From NCBI RefSeq assembly GCF_014489575.1, contig NZ_CP060789.1, positions 1,302,001 to 1,366,000 of the forward strand: 64,000 nucleotides of DNA. Reading direction: 5' to 3'. Below, one piece after another: positions 56,410 to 64,000 of the stretch. The notes beneath the pieces were generated by a model. That model was given only the letters and a program-made list of their open reading frames with translations. It was not told the origin of the DNA and did no database searches. Position 1 is the first letter of the stretch; each line of letters opens with the position of its first letter. The DNA is from Tessaracoccus defluvii. GTDB taxonomy: Bacteria; Actinomycetota; Actinomycetes; Propionibacteriales; Propionibacteriaceae. The position numbers were made by a program, and so were the translations under genes.

Positions 56410-58959
56410 TCAGTCGAGGCGGGAGAAGGCCGTTGCCCGGACGACGGCGGCGCCTGCCGCGTCGCTGGCCGGCAGGTCGACGTCGGCGGTGATCCGCCAG
56501 TCGTGGTTGCCTGCCGGGTCGTCGATGATCTGCGTGACCCGCCAGTGCTCCTTGCCCCTGTCGATCTCGAACAGGTGCGGTCCCCGCGCGGCGCCACCGG
56601 TGCCGATGTCGTCGTGCTCGTCCCAGTACCCGGCCAGGGCGTCGTCCCAGGCTGCGGCGTCCATGACGACCTCGAGCGCAGGCTCCGCGAGCCCGGCGGC
56701 GGCCGCCTCCATGCGTCCCAGCTCCTCCCACCGGTCGAATGCGGCGAGCTCGACGCGCCGGAACATGGCGGTGCGGATCATCGCGAGGAAGGCGCGCTCG
56801 TTGCCGGTGACCGGGCGCGGCGGGGGCGGCGGGGCGCCCTGGGCGGCCAGCTCCGCGGCGGCGGCGACCTTGTCGGGGTCCGTGAGCGCCTCCCATTCGT
56901 CCAGCAGGGACGAGTCGGTCTGCCGGACAGTCTCCCCCAGCCACTCGACGAGGTCGTCGAAGGACTCGTCGCGGAACTCGTCGGGGACGGTGTGGCGCAG
57001 GGCCCGGTAGGCGTCGGACAGGTAGCGCAGCACGGTCCCCTCGCTGCGCTGCAGCTTGTAGAAGGACACGAACTGGGTGAAGTTCATGGCCCGCTCCCAC
57101 ATGTCACGGACCACCGTCTTGGGCGACAGGGCCGACGCGTCGACCCACGGGTGGGACTGCGAGTAGATGCCGATGGCATGCTCGAGGAGTTCCTCGAGGG
57201 GCTTGGGCCAGGTGACCTGTTCGAGGAGTTCCATCCGCTCCTCGTACTCGACGCCGTCGGCCTTCATCTGCGCCACGGCCTCGCCGCGGGCGGCGAACTG
57301 CTGGGCCAGCAGCACCTGGAACGGGTCCTCGAGGACGGCCTCCAGGACGGAGACGACGTCCAGGTGGTAGGTCGGCGACTCCCGGTCGAGCAGTTCGAGC
57401 GAGGCGACGGCGAACGGCGCGAGCGGCTGGTTGAGGGCGAAGTCCTCCCCCACCGACTCGGCCATGACGCACCAGCCGCCGTGGCGATCGGGCTCCTCCA
57501 GCTTCACCAGCACGCCGGAGCCGAGGAGGCCGCGGGTCAGGGCCAGCGCGCGTCGCTTCAGTGCGCGGCGCCTGTCCGGGGACTCGTGGGAGGTGTCGAG
57601 AAGGTCGCGCATCGCCTCGTAGCTGTTGCCGGGGCGCTGCGCGATGTTCAGGATCATGCCGTGGGTGACCTGCATGCGGCTGGTCAGGTTCTCCGGCTGC
57701 GCGACGATGATCTTCTCGTAGGTGTCCTCGTTCCAGCCCACGAATCCGTCCGGCGGCTGCCTCCGGACCACCTTGCGCCGCTTCTTGGGGTCGTCGCCGG
57801 CCTTGGCGAGCGCCCGCTCGTTCTCGATCACGTGCTCGGGTGCCTGGACGGCGACGAAGCCGACCGTGTCGAACCCGGCCCGCCCGGCCCGGCCTGCGAT
57901 CTGGTGGAACTCGCGGGAGCGCAGCCGACGCACGCGGCTGCCGTCGAACTTCGTCAGCCCTGTGAACAGCACGGTGCGGATGGGCACGTTGATCCCGACG
58001 CCCAGGGTGTCGGTGCCGCAGATGACCTTGAGCAGGCCGGTCTGGGCCAGCTGTTCGACGAGCCGCCGGTACTTCGGGAGCATGCCGGCGTGGTGCACGC
58101 CGATGCCGCGGCGCACCAGTCCGGACAGGATCTTCCCGAATCCGGGGCCGAACCGGAAGGCGCCGATCTCCTCGGCGATCCGGTCCGCGTCGTGGCGGGT
58201 GATGAGATGCACGCTGAGCAGGCTCTGGGCCCGCTCCAGCGCGTCGGCCTGCGTGAAGTGGACGATGTAGACGGGCGCCTTCATCTCCTGGACCAGGTCG
58301 ACGACCTTCTCCTGCATCGGGGTCATCGACCACTCGAACACGAGCGGGACGGGCCGTTCGGCGTCGTCGACGAGGCTGGTGGACCGGCCGGTGCGGAGGC
58401 TCAGCTGGTCGGCCATGGCGGACACGTCGCCGAGGGTGGCGCTCATCAGGAGGAACTGCGCCTGCGGCAGTTCGAGCAGCGGAACCTGCCAGGCCCAGCC
58501 GCGGTCGGGCTCGGAGTAGAAGTGGAACTCGTCGGCGATCACCATGCCGACGTCGGCGCCGCTCCCCTCGCGCAGTGCGATGTTGGCCAGCACCTCGGCC
58601 GTGCAGCAGATGATGGGGGCGTCGGCGTTCACGGAGGCGTCGCCGGTCACCATGCCGACGTTCTCGGCGCCGAACACCTGGCACAGGGCGAAGAACTTCT
58701 CGCTGACGAGCGCCTTGATGGGCGCGGTGTAGAAGCTGACACGGTCGGTGACGAGGGCAGCGAAGTGTGCGGCCAGCGCGACCAGGGACTTGCCCGACCC
58801 GGTCGGCGTCGCGAGGATCAGGTTGTTGCCGGAGAACAGCTCGATCGCGGCCTCGTCCTGGTGCGGGTACAGCGAGATGCCCTGCTCGACGGCCCAGGCA
58901 GAGAAGTGTTCGTAGAGGGTGTCCGCATCACCGGACACGCGATCGGTGAGCTTGACCAT
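56410..58959 (-). CDS. Ski2-like DEAD/DEAH-box helicase with DUF3516
   Basis: 849 residues. Motif I is ATPTGSGKS, motif II is ADEFH (a DEFH variant of DEVH), motif III is MSATLGD, and motif VI is HQIAGRAGRAGFD. The long C-terminal region (about 400-849) is the DUF3516 domain seen in actinobacterial homologues of RNA helicases. It is predicted to unwind RNA or DNA; the precise substrate is unknown. The stop is 12 nt from that of uppS (convergent). Confidence 0.92.
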   Translation of the reverse strand: MVKLTDRVSGDADTLYEHFSAWAVEQGISLYPHQDEAAIELFSGNNLILATPTGSGKSLVALAAHFAALVTDRVSFYTAPIKALVSEKFFALCQVFGAENVGMVTGDASVNADAPIICCTAEVLANIALREGSGADVGMVIADEFHFYSEPDRGWAWQVPLLELPQAQFLLMSATLGDVSAMADQLSLRTGRSTSLVDDAERPVPLVFEWSMTPMQEKVVDLVQEMKAPVYIVHFTQADALERAQSLLSVHLITRHDADRIAEEIGAFRFGPGFGKILSGLVRRGIGVHHAGMLPKYRRLVEQLAQTGLLKVICGTDTLGVGINVPIRTVLFTGLTKFDGSRVRRLRSREFHQIAGRAGRAGFDTVGFVAVQAPEHVIENERALAKAGDDPKKRRKVVRRQPPDGFVGWNEDTYEKIIVAQPENLTSRMQVTHGMILNIAQRPGNSYEAMRDLLDTSHESPDRRRALKRRALALTRGLLGSGVLVKLEEPDRHGGWCVMAESVGEDFALNQPLAPFAVASLELLDRESPTYHLDVVSVLEAVLEDPFQVLLAQQFAARGEAVAQMKADGVEYEERMELLEQVTWPKPLEELLEHAIGIYSQSHPWVDASALSPKTVVRDMWERAMNFTQFVSFYKLQRSEGTVLRYLSDAYRALRHTVPDEFRDESFDDLVEWLGETVRQTDSSLLDEWEALTDPDKVAAAAELAAQGAPPPPPRPVTGNERAFLAMIRTAMFRRVELAAFDRWEELGRMEAAAAGLAEPALEVVMDAAAWDDALAGYWDEHDDIGTGGAARGPHLFEIDRGKEHWRVTQIIDDPAGNHDWRITADVDLPASDAAGAAVVRATAFSRLD

Positions 58960-59009
58960 GCCGTCACCCTATCGTCTCGGGCGCGACCGCCCGCGTCGAC
59001 GGCGGGTGC

Positions 59010-59837
59010 TCAGCCCTGTGGGCCGATGCGGTGCAGCGTCACCTGGGACTGATTGAACAGCCGGAACTCCGGCCCGGTGGTGCCCAGCCCGGAGTCGATG
59101 TAGAGGGTGGCGTCGCCGTCGGTGTAGGCGCCCTTGCTGATGCGCGGGAAGAGCTGCCCGCCGGGCTGGTAGATCGCCCCGACGAGCGGCAGCCGGATCT
59201 GGCCGCCGTGGGTGTGGCCGCACATCGCGTAGTCGACGCCGTGGGCGTCCAGCTCGGGCAGGATCTCCGGCGAGTGCGTCAGGACCAGCCGGAACCCGTC
59301 GTCGGGCAGGCCGTCGACAGCGGCGGCGAGGTCGCCGTTGCCGGTGAAGTAGTCGTCGACGCCGATCAACGAGACCGGGCCGAATCCTCCGGTGATGACG
59401 GTGTGCTCGTCGTCGAGGATGGTCACGCCATGCGCCTCGAGCAGTCGGTGGACCTCGGCGTGGTCGGCCGACCAGTGGTCGTGGTTGCCGTCGACGAAAT
59501 AACGGGGCGCGTCGATGCCTGCGAGTCCCGCCAGCAGCCGTCTGGCAGGGTCGAGGGTCCGGTTGTGGGTGTTGACCAGGTCGCCGGTGATGGCGATCAG
59601 GTCCGGCTCGGCGGCCCGCACCAGCTCGACAATGTCGCGCACCTGCGTGGTGCGGGGGATGTTGTGGAAGTCCGTGACCTGGACGACGCGGAGTTCGGCG
59701 GTGAGCTCATCGGTGACGAAATGGGTCTCATTCAGGCGGGTGGTGCGCACCTCCCAGGTGCCCCGGGCCAGGACTGCGAGCCCCAACGCCAGGAGGATCC
59801 CGAGGGAGGCCGCCACCCGGATGCGCCGACGCCGCAC
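59010..59837 (-). CDS. Membrane-anchored metallophosphoesterase (start uncertain, possible frameshift)
   Basis: 275 residues as given from GTG 59837. One N-terminal helix (VAASLGILLALGLAVLARGT) precedes a calcineurin-like phosphoesterase: VTDFHNIP, ITGDLVN, DGNHDHW, THSPEIL and CGHTHGGQ, the complete metal-site set. Upstream, another frame begins with a GTG overlapping the leuA stop (59977, GTGA) and encodes a Lys/Arg/Thr-rich stretch; the present frame is also open to about 59900 with basic sequence (PYPARRTRAAQ). This suggests that the true start is 59977 and a frameshift lies near 59890. The substrate may be a phospholipid or nucleotide. Confidence 0.82.
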   Translation of the reverse strand: MRRRRIRVAASLGILLALGLAVLARGTWEVRTTRLNETHFVTDELTAELRVVQVTDFHNIPRTTQVRDIVELVRAAEPDLIAITGDLVNTHNRTLDPARRLLAGLAGIDAPRYFVDGNHDHWSADHAEVHRLLEAHGVTILDDEHTVITGGFGPVSLIGVDDYFTGNGDLAAAVDGLPDDGFRLVLTHSPEILPELDAHGVDYAMCGHTHGGQIRLPLVGAIYQPGGQLFPRISKGAYTDGDATLYIDSGLGTTGPEFRLFNQSQVTLHRIGPQG

Positions 59838-59973
59838 CGCCCGGGCCTTCGCCTGGGCGGCCCGGGTGGTGCGGCGAGCGGGGTAGGGCTGGCGGGCGTG
59901 CGCGCCGACACACCCTTCGCCGTCGGCTTGGCGGAAACCCTCCCGGTGGTGGACTTCCGCGCCGCCGTCCCAC

Positions 59974-61782
<1,809 letters not shown>

Positions 61783-61807
<25 letters not shown>

Positions 61808-61836
61808 CAACCAAGAAGCAGGAAGTGCCGTGCCAC
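61783..61836 (-). CDS. leuA leader peptide
   Basis: 17 residues (VARHFLLLGCRSEAQSN) beginning at GTG 61836 with three consecutive Leu codons (61813-61821) and a stop inside the attenuator loop. The layout is that of ribosome-mediated attenuation of leuA known in Actinobacteria. A TAGGGT hexamer a few nt upstream of the GTG may be the -10 of a leaderless transcript. Confidence 0.7.
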
Positions 61837-61915
61837 GAGCGTCACCCTAGCACCGGGAGGGTCGCGGACAGGGGAAGTCGCCCCGGAATGTGGACAGGTC
61901 GCTGTGGGAGGGCGT

Positions 61916-62033
61916 GCACGAATCTCCACTGAGCCGCCGCTACGTGCATATCGCCACAGCGGCGGCCAGAGCCAGCAGAATGCACGCTGGAGCCAGATTC
62001 GTGCTCGGGGCAACAGACCGATGGACGACGAGC
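61916..62033. repeat. Palindromic repeat element, copy 1
   Basis: 118-nt unit repeated at 62092-62209 with about six mismatches. It is bounded by GCACGAATCT and AGATTCGTGC (perfect inverted repeats), contains inner CGTGCAT/ATGCACG arms, and in this copy also GCCGCCGCT/AGCGGCGGC. It ends in GATGGACGACGAGC. The 455-nt gap between the leuA leader and the sugar permease has no gene other than these repeats. Confidence 0.8.
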
Positions 62034-62091
62034 ATGACGGACGCCCGACGAGCCTGACAGACGCACAAGGCTCCCGAGGCACCGTCCCTGA

Positions 62092-62209
62092 GCACGAATC
62101 TCCGCTGAGCCGCCGCTACGTGCATATCGCCACAGCCGCGGCCTGAGCCAGCAGAATGCACGCTGGAGCCAGATTCGTGCTCGGCGCAGCAGACGGATGG
62201 ACGACGAGC
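62092..62209. repeat. Palindromic repeat element, copy 2
   Basis: Second copy of the unit at 61916-62033, period 176 nt. The outer 10-12 nt arms (AGCACGAATCT/AGATTCGTGCT) are kept perfectly; the inner GC-rich stem is broken by two changes. It is followed by two 19-nt units (CCGACGACCGTGACCGATG at 62221 and a one-base variant at 62241) and a third GATGGACGACGAGC at 62256. Confidence 0.8.
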
Positions 62210-62291
62210 CAGACGGACGTCCGACGACCGTGACCGATGCCCGACGACCGTGGCCGATGGACGACGAGCCAGGCGACTGAACAGCCAGCCC

Positions 62292-63082
62292 CTACTTCAC
62301 CGCACCCGCCGTCAGACCTCCGATCAGGCGCTTCTCGATCAGAGCGAACAGGATGATCACCGGCACGATCGCGATCAGCGCCACCGTGAACAGGTACTGC
62401 CAGTCCTGGATATAGAGGCCCAGGAAGCGCGGCATCGATACCGTCAGCGGCTGCAGGTCCGGCGCGTTGACGAGGATCAGCGCCGCCGCGTACTCGTTCC
62501 ACGAGTTCACGAAGACGAAGACGATCGCCGTCACGATGCCCGGCCACACCAGCGGCAGCGAGATGCGGAACATCGTCTGCAGGCGGCCGAGGCCGTCGAT
62601 GAGGGCGGCCTCGTCGATCTCCTTCGGCACCCCGGCGAAGAACGCCTGCATGATCCAGATGGCGAAGCTCAGGTTGAAGGCCGCGTTGATGAGGATCAGC
62701 GCCCTCCATACCGCGTAGCCCGACCAGCCGCGGAACTCCTGGAACAAGCCCACGGCGAGCACCGTCGGCTGCAGCATCTGCGTGCACAGCACCAGCAGAA
62801 GGAAGACGAGGCGCCCCGGAAACCGGAAGCGCGCGACGTAGTAGGCGGCGGGCGTCGCGACGACGAGCACCAGCAGCGTCGCGCCGAGGGAGATCACCGT
62901 CGTGGCCAGCAGCGACGCAGCCGGGTTCACCTCGCTGGACCAGACCGTCAGGTAGTTGCTGAACTGGGGCGACGCCGGGAAGTAGGCCGGCGGAATGTCG
63001 GTCACCTCCAGCCGCGTCTTCAGCGACGTGATGAGCATCAGCGCGTACGGGAACCCGAAGAAGGCGACGATGGCCAGCGACC
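62292..63082 (-). pseudogene. Sugar ABC transporter permease (MalG-like), N-terminus missing
   Basis: The C-terminal ~263 residues of a MalG-type permease: SLAIVAFFGFPYALMLITS, then TTVISLGATLLVLVVATPA, the EAA loop (EIDEAALIDGLGRLQTMFRI, in part) and the end LIGGLTAGAVK. The frame is open upstream into the substrate-binding gene but has no N-terminal cytoplasmic segment or start; the sequence joins directly to the middle of that gene. An internal ATG at 63038 gives 248 residues but would lose part of the first helix. So the locus is probably deleted or misassembled. Confidence 0.75.
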
Positions 63083-63967
63083 CGCCAGGGCGACCTTGAC
63101 GCCCTTGGCCTCGGCGTCCGTGACGATCGGCGAGTGCGCAACGAGCATGCCGAGCAGGCCGGCCTGGAAGAGGGTCGCGACGTCCTGCCGGTTGTCCTCG
63201 AGGTTCGGCTGCGTGTAGCCCGCCTCGAACATCTTCTTCATCTGGGTGAAGCCCTCGACGGCCTCGGGGGTGTCGGCCTTGAGTTCACCGTCGACGATCC
63301 AGGAGCCGCCGGCTCCCCAGAGCCACAGGGACGACTCGACCTGGGCCTCCTCGTTGCCGAGCGGCATGCCGTAGGCCTTGACGTCGCCGCCGAGAGCGGC
63401 CAGCTTCGCGGAGGCCTCCTCCAGCTCGGCCCACGACTTCGGAGCGGCGGCGATGCCGGCCTTGTCGAACAGGTCGACGTTGTAGGCCATCATGCGGGCG
63501 CTGGCGATGTCGGGCGCGGCCCACTGCTTGCCGTCGGCGCTCTGGCCGTTGGCCAGCAGGGACGGCTCGATGGCGGCCAGCGTCTCGGCGCTGACAACCT
63601 CGTCGATCGGATACAGGATGCCCGCCTCGGCGGACGCTGCGAAGGCGTTGTCGTTCAGGATGTCCGGGTAGTCATTGGCCTGGATGCGGGCGGCGACCTT
63701 GTCGGAGAAGCCCTCCCAGCCCTCGATCTGCAGCTTCACCTCGACCTTGGGGTAGGTCTTGTTGAACTCCGCGATGATCTTGTCCCAGTCACCCTTCGAC
63801 GAGTCGGCGTACGACGGCGCGAGGATGCTGATCGTCGTCTCGAGCGCCGCGGGTCCTCGGACGTGGCGGGCGTTCCGCCGTCGCCGTTACCGCCACCGCC
63901 GCCGCAGGCCGACAGCACGAGCGCCGGATAGGGCGGCCATACCAAGCTTGAGGACACGTGCGTTCAC
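63083..63967 (-). pseudogene. Sugar ABC transporter substrate-binding lipoprotein, frameshifted and 3'-truncated
   Basis: Begins at GTG 63967 (AAGGGAG upstream) with VNARVLKLGMAAL; the lipobox LVLSAC is in a second frame and the mature part (TTISILAPSYADSSKGDWDK, EVKLQIEGWEGFSDKV, ANDYPDILN) in a third. Breaks lie near 63922-63927 and 63851-63853. The protein reads well to GVKVALA (63083) and then passes into the permease sequence, so the last ~100 residues and any first permease gene are lacking. Family 1 extracellular sugar-binding protein, substrate unknown. Confidence 0.78.
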
Positions 63968-64000
63968 GTGTGACTCCCTTCATCGGGTCACTACGCCACC

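Noticed and set aside
61916..62280. CRISPR-like array
   Set aside because: Only two long copies with a single 58-nt interval, nested palindromes, and no cas genes. It does not fit an array.
62116..63141. Minus-strand frame of 341 codons with repeated LVVHPSAAPSTNLAP peptides
   Set aside because: The repeated peptide comes from the palindromic DNA repeats and the rest overlaps the permease in another frame. No start or motif supports it.

Overview
The window is a high-GC chromosome segment from an actinobacterium, most likely a member of the Propionibacteriaceae (Tessaracoccus or Arachnia-like). The reasons are the FabF/DUF3145 pair, a SigF-type stress sigma factor with an ANTAR protein, a DUF1707 protein, an alditol oxidase, the leuA leader with attenuator, frequent GTG starts, and dense gene packing with ATGA/GTGA overlaps. 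No rRNA, CRISPR array or transposase was seen. Two tRNA genes are present: a CAU tRNA at 9042 and tRNA-Asn at 36428.

Layout. 1-3.1 kb: end of fabF, DUF3145, an S9 peptidase. 3.1-7.9 kb: a MoxR ATPase - DUF58 - VWA - VWA - YggS operon on the minus strand. 8-14.5 kb: a membrane protein, CAU tRNA, an exonuclease/endonuclease/phosphatase-family protein, a P-loop kinase, DUF1707 and GyrI-like proteins, then a PAS-ANTAR protein and a SigF-family sigma factor. 14.7-15.9 kb: a YHS protein and a stress-type SDR oxidoreductase behind SigF-like promoter sequences. 15.9-23.3 kb: polysaccharide use (secreted GH53 galactanase, LacI regulator, GH92 alpha-mannosidase). 23.3-25.6 kb: divergent otsB/otsA for trehalose. 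25.6-31.2 kb: a large LuxR regulator, then a sensor kinase, a second kinase-like membrane protein and a response regulator.

31.2-36.5 kb is the most unusual part: an unassigned ion-transporter-like membrane protein, a small LapA-like protein translationally coupled to a P-type ATPase homologue with all its catalytic motifs changed, and an XRE/nucleotidyltransferase toxin-antitoxin-like pair with a palindromic control region next to tRNA-Asn. 36.6-45.6 kb: housekeeping genes (sigma factor, dnaG, a FetB-like permease, dGTPase, citrate synthase, alditol oxidase, dusB). 45.8-51.7 kb: alpha-galactosidase and an alpha-glucoside-type ABC transporter. 51.8-54.9 kb: znuACB-zur zinc operon behind a Zur-box promoter that would give a leaderless mRNA. 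54.9-61.9 kb: recO, uppS, a Ski2-like helicase, a metallophosphoesterase and leuA with a leader peptide and attenuator hairpin. 61.9-64 kb: palindromic direct repeats and a damaged sugar ABC transporter.

Data quality matters here. At least twelve genes, including the essential uppS, are split by single-base frameshifts. Most are explained by one missing C or G in a short run. This looks like uncorrected indel error in the assembly rather than gene decay, so I list each such locus as one gene and state where the frame breaks.
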